A DNA stretch of 6,761 nucleotides from Acidaminococcaceae bacterium (GCA_003512125.1 DOSQ01000191.1:201-6961), one strand, 5' to 3'; positions 1 through 6,263 are shown, counted from the first letter of the stretch. Translations and numbers: made by a program. Notes: a model not told the origin generated them from the sequence alone.

Positions 1-1293
1 TTCTTCCAGCTGCTTTGCCGAAAGCATGGAGCGGTCATTGGTTGCGTGGCTGGTGAGTATTTTAATAAACTCTCTGGTATCCTGCGGAATAAACTCAACT
101 TTGTACCCGCGTTCTTTCATATTGGCCAGCAAAAGCCGCACGCTTTCAATAGTATCTAATCCCAGCCCGCTGCCGATATTGGAATTCTTCGGAGGATAAT
201 TATGGAAAATTATCGCTATTTTTTTATCGGCATTTGATTTATGGCGCAACACGGCCCATTTTTTGGCCTTGCTGATCATATGGGCGATACGCTCAGGGAT
301 CGGGATATACCGGATATCCCCGTTATCCAGTACTTTTTTGGTTGCGACCGGCACACCGTGGGTCACACCGTCAAATTCCGGCAGGGAGATGGAAATGGAA
401 ACCTCCATGGCGTTCATGCCTTCCAGGTTGTCCTTCCACTCTTCATATTCCGTAAGAAGCGTATAGGCAGCCAGTACAGGTACATTCCACTGTTTCAGAA
501 AATCCAGTTTAAGGGCGCCGCTGGCTGTCAGGGAGAATTTGGTTATATTGATAAAAACATCTATTACGGGAAATCCCTTTTTAAAGAAAAAGCGGCTGAA
601 CACTTCATCCAGCGCAGGCATTCCCATTTCTTTATAGGGCATTCCGTTGCTGAAGGCACAGATGACATTAAGCCCCTGCTTTTCCGCTTCTTCAATCAGC
701 CGGCTCTGATATTCCAGGTCGCCCCACACCCATTCATCCCGATAAAACAGGATTCCTACTGTAAGCCGCCCCGGGCTGCAGAAATCTTTTTCATACTCTG
801 CCAGATCCGTATATACCTTTTTTGCCCGTGGGTGAAAGATTCCCGTCCAATGGATAGGATCCGGTTTTGCCACAGCAGAAGTATCTCCCGCAACCAGTCC
901 GTCCATATACCGCCAGAGGTGATACAGGTTGCTTTCGCCCCCGTAAACGGAATATAAGCGGATAGCATTTTCCTGTTCCGGTGTAATGCCCTGAATCAGG
1001 TTGTCGTCATCTCCGCCGGCCGCATCAATATAATAGGGTATATTCTTCTGCTGCACATAGGCGTGTACCCGTTTCAGAAAGGTGGTGGTCAGTCCGCTGC
1101 CCATCCACTTCAGCAGCAGAAAATCCGTACCTGCCAGACGTTTTTCAGCGTCTGCGTTCCATTCTGTATTATCTGTTACCCACCAGCAGGAAAAATCCCC
1201 CTGCATTTCCCCGTTATTCTGCAGTTTGTCCAGCATCTGCTGCATGATGCCGAAACGACGGATCACATTGGTCATAAAAACAATCTTGCTCAT
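1..1293 (-). CDS. CobN/BchH-family large chelatase subunit, N-terminal 431 residues (cut by window edge)
   Basis: An uninterrupted minus-strand frame of 431 codons runs from ATG at 1293 to the left edge with no stop, so the C-terminal part is missing (full CobN-type proteins exceed 1,000 residues). GGGAG (1304-1300) lies 6 nt before the ATG. The strongest family mark is at residues 361-381: a beta-strand, then HNYPP (364-368) and IGSGLGLDT (373-381), matching the HNYPP...G...GLD segment of CobN/magnesium-chelatase H proteins. The family works with AAA+ partners to insert Co or Mg into tetrapyrroles; HmuS-type relatives in heme-uptake loci are reported to remove iron from heme. No signal peptide is visible, so it is probably cytoplasmic. 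It is last of four co-directional genes, 14 nt after the permease, so it most likely handles the imported cargo. Family is confident; chelatase versus dechelatase and the metal are undecided. Confidence 0.9.
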   Translation of the reverse strand, partial: MSKIVFMTNVIRRFGIMQQMLDKLQNNGEMQGDFSCWWVTDNTEWNADAEKRLAGTDFLLLKWMGSGLTTTFLKRVHAYVQQKNIPYYIDAAGGDDDNLIQGITPEQENAIRLYSVYGGESNLYHLWRYMDGLVAGDTSAVAKPDPIHWTGIFHPRAKKVYTDLAEYEKDFCSPGRLTVGILFYRDEWVWGDLEYQSRLIEEAEKQGLNVICAFSNGMPYKEMGMPALDEVFSRFFFKKGFPVIDVFINITKFSLTASGALKLDFLKQWNVPVLAAYTLLTEYEEWKDNLEGMNAMEVSISISLPEFDGVTHGVPVATKKVLDNGDIRYIPIPERIAHMISKAKKWAVLRHKSNADKKIAIIFHNYPPKNSNIGSGLGLDTIESVRLLLANMKERGYKVEFIPQDTREFIKILTSHATNDRSMLSAKQLEE

Positions 1294-1307
1294 TTTTTTC
1301 TCCCAAA

Positions 1308-2336
1308 TTACATTTTTTCTTTCTGCATCTTACGCAACAGATACAAGAAATACGGGGTACCCAGCAATGCGGTCATGATGCCTACGCGCACTTCCGCCGG
1401 CGCCAGGACCACACGCCCCAGTGAATCGCAAACCACCAGGAACAGCGCTCCGCCTAACGCGCTGGCCGGAAGCAGCACCCGGTGATCCGGGCCCAGCAGC
1501 ATCCGCATCATGTGAGGAATGACCAGACCCACAAAGCCGATGTTGCCGCTTACGCAAACAGAAGTCGCCGTGGTCATGGCAGACACCAGCAACAGGCCCA
1601 TACGGAAATACATGACCGGCATGCCTACCGCTCTGGCTTCGGTTTCACCCAGTACCAGGATATTAAGATGTCTGGCAAGCAATAACATAATTACGATGCC
1701 AAACGCAATGGGGCCGATAGCCAGGTAGACATGTTCCCAGCGGCGGTAATCTAGCCCGCCTACCATCCAGAAAAGATATTGCTGTAGTTTCTGTTCATTC
1801 ATAAAAGTAAGGATGCCTGATGTAAGAGCTCCCAGAAGCATACCTACCGCTACGCCGGCCAGAAGCAACGTCATCACCGGGATCTTCCCGTTCCGCGCCG
1901 CCAGGAAAACCGTAAGCGCAACTGCACAGATACTGCCGCAAAACGCAAAGGCAGGCATGGTGAACATACTCTGCGTGGCAAAACCGGTAGCGATGGCCAG
2001 CACAGCCCCTGTCGCCGCGCCTGCGGAAATGCCGATGATGCCGGGATCCGCCAGCGGGTTGCTGAAAATCCCCTGCATGACAGCGCCGCACATCCCCAAT
2101 GCGCCGCCAACCAAAACGCCTACCAGCATACGGGGCATACGGATAAACCAAATCACTGCCAGCTGTTCCTGGGTAAAATCGTTTTCCCCAAAAAACGGAA
2201 GCCCCGTCTGATGGCAGACCACAGCCAGCGTATTTTTTACCGGTACGGGAATCTGGCCAAAGGTCAGGGACACCGCTGTCACACAAAGCAGTATAATAAC
2301 CAGCCCTAATAACGCCGCGCGCTTATTCTTAATCAC
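1308..2336 (-). CDS. FecCD/BtuC-type ABC transporter permease
   Basis: Inner-membrane permease of the iron-siderophore/heme/cobalamin importer class (type II ABC importer), about 342 residues, normal for the family. It is hydrophobic almost throughout, in line with the usual ten helices. Family landmarks include NPLADPGIIGIS (about 93-104), the cytoplasmic coupling-loop stretch GETEARAVGM (about 230-239), GFVGLVIPH (about 267-275), GPDHR (about 282-286), and a C-terminal APAE...VGIMTALLGTPYFLYLL segment. Start choice: AGGGGG (2348-2343) lies 6 nt before GTG at 2336, whereas the in-frame TTG at 2342 directly abuts this RBS; the TTG start would add two residues. It lies 32 nt after the SBP stop and 14 nt before the CobN-like gene. 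The substrate cannot be told from the permease. It would act as a dimer with an ATPase not encoded in this window. Confidence 0.95.
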   Translation of the reverse strand: MIKNKRAALLGLVIILLCVTAVSLTFGQIPVPVKNTLAVVCHQTGLPFFGENDFTQEQLAVIWFIRMPRMLVGVLVGGALGMCGAVMQGIFSNPLADPGIIGISAGAATGAVLAIATGFATQSMFTMPAFAFCGSICAVALTVFLAARNGKIPVMTLLLAGVAVGMLLGALTSGILTFMNEQKLQQYLFWMVGGLDYRRWEHVYLAIGPIAFGIVIMLLLARHLNILVLGETEARAVGMPVMYFRMGLLLVSAMTTATSVCVSGNIGFVGLVIPHMMRMLLGPDHRVLLPASALGGALFLVVCDSLGRVVLAPAEVRVGIMTALLGTPYFLYLLRKMQKEKM

Positions 2337-2348
2337 GGTCAACCCCCT
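2337..2348 (-). promoter_or_regulatory. Ribosome binding site deciding the permease GTG start
   Basis: On the minus strand AGGGGG (2348-2343) is followed by TTGACC and then GTG at 2336, a 6-nt spacing. The upstream in-frame TTG (2342-2340) abuts the SD and so is unlikely to be the start. Confidence 0.6.
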
Positions 2349-2368
2349 GAAAAATCTTCATTCCTTTA

Positions 2369-3433
2369 TTATTCCTGATCCTGCGGTTTTCCCTCCGGGA
2401 ACAGTTCCGGATATACGGCATAGGCAATGTTTTCCACCGCGTCTACAATATGATGACTGGCAACATACCGGTACCGGTCCGACACATAGACCATCCGGTT
2501 GTTCTTTACCGCCTTCACATTCCGGTACGCAGGGTCTTCTTTCAGTTCCCTGGCAAACCGTTCCGGATCAGAATGCTTGTCATAATTCCAGGTCGGCAGC
2601 AAAAACATATCGGGATTCACCTGCACCACCTGTTCCTTGCTGATCTGCCCTTTGATCCCCAGCGGATGAACTGTCGCCGCGCCATTGATCACGTGTGCAA
2701 GACCCATCATGGAATCAAACAATTCCCCTTTTCGCCCCATGGGTCCGGTCATGGAAAACGCCACTGCCGTTCTCTTCTTGTCATCCGGAACCGCCTGCAG
2801 GCGTTTTTCTAAAGCCCGCATCCTCTCATCCATACGTTTAAGCAATGCTTCTGTCTTTTGCGGTTCACCTGCCGCCAGTCCCAGGTTACGCACTTTCTGT
2901 TTCATTTCCTGATAATTTTTCGGGCTCATGGCTACATAGACCGTAAGCCCCATACTCTCCAGTGTTCGTAATTCATCAGCCCCGGTGGAAGTTGATATGA
3001 CCACCAGATCCGGATGCAGGGCAAAAATGGCTTCCGAATTGTTTTCAACTTTCCTGCCGACCCGCTTCACATCGTGCTCACTCAGGAAAGATATTTCCGG
3101 ATCCCCGGCATGCCGGCTGTACGCCGCAATTCGTTCCGGTCCTGCCAGTGTTTTCAGTATCTCATCCGTGCCATAGGTAACGGAAACAATACGGCAGGGC
3201 TTTGTTTTGAAAACAAGCGTCCGACCCGTGTCATCTTTTGCAGAATAAGACTGCTCCGGATTTTCGCCTGCCGGTTTTCCATTCAAACTGCTTTTCACAG
3301 CAGAATTCGTTTTATCCTCTGCAGGCGCATCCTGCTTACAACCGCACAGCAGCGTAAACAGGAAGAGCACAATGAGGAACAGTATGATAAAACGCTTTTG
3401 ATTCGTCAACCTGCATATATTAAATGTACGCAT
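2369..3433 (-). CDS. ABC transporter substrate-binding lipoprotein (BtuF/FhuD-like, Peripla_BP_2 type)
   Basis: A 354-residue protein starting at ATG 3433, with AAGGTG (3446-3441) 7 nt upstream. The open frame extends further upstream but overlaps the previous gene; the chosen start gives a textbook lipoprotein signal: basic N-terminus (K13, R14), hydrophobic core 15-29, lipobox L29-C30-G31-C32, with C32 the lipidated residue. A polar linker (33-65) precedes the binding domain, which opens with a DDTGRTLVF strand and a PCRIVSVTYGTDEILKTL segment. It also has LHPDLVVISTS, a central helix rich in K/E/R, and a C-terminal lobe with VNPDMFLLP and NNRMVYVSD. This layout is typical of siderophore, heme and cobalamin binding proteins. 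It delivers cargo to the permease encoded 32 nt downstream. Ligand not assignable from sequence alone. Confidence 0.93.
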   Translation of the reverse strand: MRTFNICRLTNQKRFIILFLIVLFLFTLLCGCKQDAPAEDKTNSAVKSSLNGKPAGENPEQSYSAKDDTGRTLVFKTKPCRIVSVTYGTDEILKTLAGPERIAAYSRHAGDPEISFLSEHDVKRVGRKVENNSEAIFALHPDLVVISTSTGADELRTLESMGLTVYVAMSPKNYQEMKQKVRNLGLAAGEPQKTEALLKRMDERMRALEKRLQAVPDDKKRTAVAFSMTGPMGRKGELFDSMMGLAHVINGAATVHPLGIKGQISKEQVVQVNPDMFLLPTWNYDKHSDPERFARELKEDPAYRNVKAVKNNRMVYVSDRYRYVASHHIVDAVENIAYAVYPELFPEGKPQDQE

Positions 3434-3449
3434 CGTCAAACACCTTAGT

Positions 3450-4475
3450 TCAGATATATTTTGCAAATGTCTGCTGCATGGCGCATTCCTCTTCTGCTTT
3501 GCCGCCACGTCCCAGCCAGCGGGTAAAACAGCCTCCCCCGCAAACAGAAAGATGTGCGCATGCAGCGCAGGCCTCCATCGCTTTGGCAATGAAATTCCCC
3601 ACCTGTTTGGTTTTTTCCGGATCCATCCCATTCCACACGTTCCCCAGCAAAAAATCAGAATTTCCTACCAGGGAAGAACAGGCATAGATTTTTCCGTCAG
3701 AGGTTACATAGGCTTCTTCCCCGTGCATGGCATAACACTGACCAAAAGAACAGGCCCTGCCTGAAACAATTTTACGTATCTTTTCAAGCTGGGAAAACCG
3801 GATACGGATACCCGTTGCTTTTTCCAGCTGCTGTGCCAATGCATAACATTGTTCCATAGCCACGGTCACATCCTCCGGCGAAGCAGGATGGAGGGCAGTT
3901 CCCCGGCCCTGGCAGCGCAGTAAATCAAACCCGATCTGCCTGACGTTGCCAAGATAATACGCCATCTGGACAATGCCGGGAAGTGATTTCACGTTCGTAT
4001 CCGTAACAACACAGGTCAGCCCAATCGGAACTTTTTTAGCCGCCAGCAGACGGATACCCCGGATTGTGGCCTCTGACGCACTGCTCCCGTCTTTCTTTTT
4101 ACGCAGGGAATCATTGACCGGCGGACGGCCGTCCAAACTGACGCCGACAGCGATTTTATGCTGTTTCAGATAAGCTGCGGTCTCTTCCGTCATTAAGGAC
4201 GCATTCGTCTGCAACTGAAGAATCGCTGCATATCGTTTGGCTTCCACATATTCTGTCACCGCCCGGATTGCAGGAAACGCAAGCAGGGGTTCTCCGCCCG
4301 TAAACTGCAGGATAAACGGTTGCCCGCTTTCCCCTGCCATATCCACGGCTTTTAACGCGGTATCCACCGGCATGCCTTTTTCCGGATGATATGCTGCATA
4401 GCAGTATTTACAGGCATAATTACACTGACCGGTCAGACTCAGTATTAAATTGCGAATGACCGGCTTATCTTTCAC
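3450..4475 (-). CDS. Radical SAM/SPASM domain protein, first gene of the uptake operon
   Basis: A 341-residue protein from GTG at 4475, with AAGGAG (4487-4482) 6 nt upstream. The radical SAM core has the [4Fe-4S]-binding CxxxCxxC (C18, C22, C25), GGEP (60-63), QTN (89-91) and SLDG (113-116). The C-terminal third is a complete SPASM domain: C247-x13-G261-x4-C266, then C303-x2-C306-x5-C312-x3-C316, then C331, enough ligands for two auxiliary clusters. SPASM enzymes typically mature peptides or proteins (anSME-type sulfatase maturases, RiPP thioether or C-C crosslinkers). No sulfatase is near; the only small protein in the window is the His-rich repeat protein at 5692-6006, which appears to share a promoter design. 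It ends 16 nt before the SBP start, so it is cotranscribed with the transporter. Fold and cofactors are certain; the substrate is unknown. Confidence 0.95.
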   Translation of the reverse strand: MKDKPVIRNLILSLTGQCNYACKYCYAAYHPEKGMPVDTALKAVDMAGESGQPFILQFTGGEPLLAFPAIRAVTEYVEAKRYAAILQLQTNASLMTEETAAYLKQHKIAVGVSLDGRPPVNDSLRKKKDGSSASEATIRGIRLLAAKKVPIGLTCVVTDTNVKSLPGIVQMAYYLGNVRQIGFDLLRCQGRGTALHPASPEDVTVAMEQCYALAQQLEKATGIRIRFSQLEKIRKIVSGRACSFGQCYAMHGEEAYVTSDGKIYACSSLVGNSDFLLGNVWNGMDPEKTKQVGNFIAKAMEACAACAHLSVCGGGCFTRWLGRGGKAEEECAMQQTFAKYI

Positions 4476-4487
4476 TTTTTTCTCCTT
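4476..4487 (-). promoter_or_regulatory. Ribosome binding site for the radical SAM GTG start
   Basis: AAGGAG (4487-4482 on the minus strand) followed by a 6-nt A-rich spacer before GTG at 4475. The match is near-ideal and fixes a non-ATG start; no ATG lies nearby in frame. Confidence 0.7.
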
Positions 4488-4544
4488 GCATAAACATTTT
4501 GTTATAAATGATGTTTGCGTTTCTTTCCATCCTGTAAATTCTTG

Positions 4545-4553
4545 TGTTATAAT
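4545..4553 (+). promoter_or_regulatory. Extended -10 promoter of the MerR-family gene
   Basis: TGTTATAAT matches the extended -10 consensus (TGnTATAAT) perfectly. No good -35 lies 17 bp upstream (about 4525-4530), consistent with extended -10 use. Start of transcription would be near 4560, giving a leader of about 55 nt that runs through the operator of the divergent operon. Confidence 0.6.
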
Positions 4554-4567
4554 AATGTTACGTAATT

Positions 4568-4598
4568 ATATTAAACTATATAGTTATTGTATGGTCAA
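4568..4598 (-). promoter_or_regulatory. MerR-type promoter and operator of the radical SAM-transporter-chelatase operon
   Basis: On the minus strand TTGACC (4598-4593) and TAATAT (4573-4568) are separated by exactly 19 bp, the lengthened spacer typical of promoters that MerR-family proteins activate by distorting DNA. The spacer holds the perfect 12-bp palindrome AACTATATAGTT (4585-4574). Transcription would start near 4561, with a leader of about 85 nt. The region is AT-rich, so other -10 readings exist: TTTAAT at a 17-bp spacing, or TATAAT at 22 bp. The 19-bp reading is favoured because the regulator gene sits next door and because the promoter at 6106-6136 has the same spacing and the same internal octamer. 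Confidence 0.55.
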
Positions 4599-4615
4599 GA
4601 TAAAAAGGAATTATT

Positions 4616-5557
4616 ATGAATAATAAGTCAAAAGAAATGTCTTCCAAATACTTTACTGCAGGGGAATTAGCTTCTGTATTTGGGATTTCCAAACAAAGTC
4701 TTTTGTATTATGATAAAATCCATCTTCTCTCGCCAGATTTTATCAGCGAAAACGGTTACCGGCATTATTCCATCGACCAGTACCTTGATCTGGAAATCAT
4801 TGTAAACCTTCGCTCCCTGGATATTCCCATCAATGATATTCAGGAATACCTGAAAAACAGAAGCCGGGAACACCTGGATGAAATATTCCGGAAAAAGGAT
4901 CGCGTCTGCCAGGAAATAATCCGTGAGAATGAAAGGATCCGCAATTCCCTTGCCGCAATCGCAGTCAAACTGAATGATGAACGAAAAGAACTCCGCAACC
5001 AGGTTTTTATCCGTTCGTATCCTCAGCGCTATATCAGAATCAACCCACTTACTGAAAAGGACACCGGGAAGGATCGTATTGTTTTGTTTGCGAAAGCAAG
5101 CCATAAAAATATACATAACCGCTGTCTGTTGGAAAAACAGCAGGGCTGGATTATTTCCGGGGAAGATTTTTTTTCCGGTCATTGCAGCAATATATCTATT
5201 GGTTTCTTTTTCTTCCTGAACGGACCCGTCAAGAACCATCACTTTGACGCTCCCGCTGCTGCCCCGGGCCATCCTGATGTCCTAAACGCCAATAAAAGCC
5301 AGACAGAAAACAGACAAAAGAAGTTTTTTATCCGTACGTTACCGGAAAGCCTGTATTGTGAAATGACTTTTGACGGAACATTTTACGACAAAGCGGATGA
5401 ACTCAGTAAAAAAATCCGGCAACAGTTAGAGAAATATAAGCTGCAGCCGGTGGGGGATATCTTTGTTCTTCCTGTAAAGAATCACTGGTTTACCCGGGAG
5501 AATAAAGATTATGTGACAAAGCTCTTTTTGCAGGTTAATTCCGGAACATCCTCCTGA
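4616..5557 (+). CDS. MerR-family transcriptional regulator with GyrI/BmrR-like effector domain
   Basis: A 313-residue protein starting at ATG 4616, with AAGGAA at 4605-4610. Residues 12-79 are a clear MerR winged helix: YFTAGELASVFGISKQSLLYY as the helix-turn-helix, then YDKIHLL, GYRHYS and the second HTH-like LRSLDIPINDIQEYL. A charged coiled-coil dimerisation helix follows (about 84-125). The C-terminal half (about 130-308) resembles the ligand-binding domain of multidrug-type regulators such as BmrR, ending in VGDIFVLPVKNHWFT...YVTKLFLQV. The metal-binding cysteine loop of MerR/CueR/ZntR is absent, so the inducer is more likely an organic molecule; in this context a tetrapyrrole is plausible but unproven. 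It is divergent to the operon, with a MerR-type operator between them, and is the obvious regulator. An in-frame ATG at 4637 (M8) is a less likely start. Confidence 0.93.
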   Translation: MNNKSKEMSSKYFTAGELASVFGISKQSLLYYDKIHLLSPDFISENGYRHYSIDQYLDLEIIVNLRSLDIPINDIQEYLKNRSREHLDEIFRKKDRVCQEIIRENERIRNSLAAIAVKLNDERKELRNQVFIRSYPQRYIRINPLTEKDTGKDRIVLFAKASHKNIHNRCLLEKQQGWIISGEDFFSGHCSNISIGFFFFLNGPVKNHHFDAPAAAPGHPDVLNANKSQTENRQKKFFIRTLPESLYCEMTFDGTFYDKADELSKKIRQQLEKYKLQPVGDIFVLPVKNHWFTRENKDYVTKLFLQVNSGTSS

Positions 5558-5560
5558 ATC

Positions 5561-5624
5561 AAAAAAAACAAAACCTTTTACGAAAAACACAGAAACGTTT
5601 TTCGAAAAAGGTTTTTGTTTTTTT
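5561..5624. terminator. Bidirectional intrinsic terminator between convergent genes
   Basis: An A-rich left arm (5561-5588) and T-rich right arm (5597-5624) form a stem of about 27 bp with one bulge and one mismatch, around an 8-base loop (5589-5596). The core is ACCTTTT-CGAAAAAC paired with GTTTTTCG-AAAAGGT. T-tracts follow the stem on both strands, so it can end the MerR transcript (stop 5557) on plus and the small-protein transcript (stop 5692) on minus. Confidence 0.85.
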
Positions 5625-5691
5625 ATTGCGTTTTGTTTACTTCTTCATGGAAATAATCAACGGCCCGGGACTCTGCACCCCTATCCGGATA

Positions 5692-6006
5692 TCAGTGTTT
5701 GCAATGTCCGGATCCGGTACTCTTCAGTACTTTTTCAAATACTTCGTGGATTTCCGCATCGCTCTTACCTGCTTCTTTAGCTTTCATTGCATGGACCAGC
5801 GCGCTGCGATATTTCTTATGCGCTTCATCTTTCGGAATCTTATCCAAATCTGTTGCGGGATTAAAACTCATTACTTTTTTAAATACTGCATGGATCTCTT
5901 CGGAAGATTTTCCTGCTTTTTTGGCTGCTTCAGCATGTTTTTTAGCACTTTCATAACGTGCTTTTCCATGAGGATCAGCCGGAATTTCAAACTTCGGATG
6001 CGCCAT
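5692..6006 (-). CDS. Small His/Lys-rich protein built of two tandem helical repeats; family not recognised
   Basis: A 104-residue, cytoplasmic-looking protein (no signal peptide or membrane segment) from ATG 6006. AAGGAGG (6020-6014) 7 nt upstream is a very strong RBS, suggesting high expression. It is an internal duplication: residues 8-46 and 57-94 align with over half identical positions. The shared pattern is IP-x-D, Y-x-S-A, H-A, A-G-K-S and E-I-H-x-V-F-x-K-V. Each unit looks like two amphipathic helices joined by AGKS. Histidines recur at equivalent places (24/72 and 39/87, with 13/63 roughly equivalent), and the C-terminus is GSGHCKH with the only cysteine (C102). This suggests metal or tetrapyrrole binding, or a peptide modified by the radical SAM/SPASM enzyme; neither is shown. 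The plus strand here has an overlapping open frame, but the RBS, promoter and repeat structure all support the minus strand. Confidence 0.88.
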   Translation of the reverse strand: MAHPKFEIPADPHGKARYESAKKHAEAAKKAGKSSEEIHAVFKKVMSFNPATDLDKIPKDEAHKKYRSALVHAMKAKEAGKSDAEIHEVFEKVLKSTGSGHCKH

Positions 6007-6101
6007 ATTAACTCCTCCTTGTAATCACTGAAAAAATATAATTTAAACTTCTCCTGCCTGAATTATTTCTTTCTCACTTAATATGCAGAAATCCCCTGTA
6101 A

Positions 6102-6207
6102 CTTAACTGTACACTATATACAGGGTAAACTGTCAAGTACTGTTTGAAATGCAGGTATAAAGGCTCTTTAGCAGATACCCACCCTGTATACCTGCAATAC
6201 AGTTAAG
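6102..6207. repeat. Nested inverted-repeat element upstream of the small-protein gene
   Basis: Two perfect 10-bp arms nest around each other: CTTAACTGTA (6102-6111) with its complement at 6198-6207, and TATACAGGGT (6117-6126) with its complement at 6181-6190. Inside, GGTAT (6154-6158) pairs with ATACC (6175-6179) around an AAAG/CTTT mini-hairpin. A competing pairing exists between GCAGGTATA (6151-6159) and 6187-6195. The left arm overlaps the promoter at 6106-6136. It could be a cruciform or regulatory element, or a small non-autonomous mobile element, although no convincing target-site duplication flanks it. The rest of the 308-bp gap 6007-6314 holds the small-protein leader and the tonB terminator; no gene is supported there. 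Confidence 0.6.
6106..6136 (-). promoter_or_regulatory. Candidate MerR-type promoter of the small repeat protein
   Basis: On the minus strand a perfect -35 TTGACA (6136-6131) is followed after 19 bp by TACAGT (6111-6106). Spacer positions 11-18 read TATATAGT (6120-6113), identical in sequence and position to the octamer in the operon promoter at 4568-4598. A CTGTA-N7-TACAG dyad overlaps the spacer and -10. The start would be near 6099, giving a leader of about 92 nt. The -10 is only a moderate match, as expected for an activator-dependent promoter. Confidence 0.55.
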
Positions 6208-6216
6208 AATTCTTCT

Positions 6217-6263
6217 AAAAACAGTATACAGGGCTCTGCTGTCAGACAGGCCCTGTATATCTG
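6217..6263 (-). terminator. Intrinsic terminator of the tonB-like gene
   Basis: CAGTATACAGGGC (6222-6234) pairs with GCCCTGTATATCTG (6250-6263), 13 bp with one bulged base. An inner CTGT/ACAG mini-stem caps the loop (6239-6249). On the minus strand the hairpin is followed directly by TTTTT (6221-6217). It lies about 50 nt after the tonB stop and separates tonB transcription from the downstream small-protein promoter. Confidence 0.7.

Noticed and set aside
241..957. Plus-strand open frame of 238 codons
   Set aside because: Antisense to the CobN-like gene, which has a recognisable family motif and an RBS; the plus-strand product has no recognisable domain and no RBS.
1063..2211. Several plus-strand open frames (e.g. 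1063-1485, 1813-2211)
   Set aside because: Shadows of the chelatase and permease genes on the minus strand; the translations are low-complexity and resemble no family.
3434..3631. N-terminal extension of the SBP frame up to an ATG at 3631
   Set aside because: It would overlap the radical SAM gene in another frame and bury the lipoprotein signal; ATG 3433 has an RBS and gives a perfect signal peptide and lipobox.
4476..4615. Cobalamin riboswitch or Fur box upstream of the operon
   Set aside because: The predicted leader of about 85 nt is too short for a B12 riboswitch and no B12 box is seen; the AT-rich dyads, including TTACGTAA at 4558-4565, do not fit a Fur hexamer array.
4667..5272. Minus-strand open frame of 201 codons
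   Set aside because: Antisense to the MerR-family gene, whose HTH and effector domain are unmistakable.
5626..6024. Plus-strand open frame of 132 codons, Phe/Cys-rich
   Set aside because: Antisense to the small repeat protein; the minus strand has AAGGAGG before its ATG and a duplicated protein structure, the plus strand has neither.
6094..6263. CRISPR-like array
   Set aside because: The repeats are only 7-10 bp, alternate in orientation and have irregular spacing, so they are hairpin arms rather than direct repeats with spacers.
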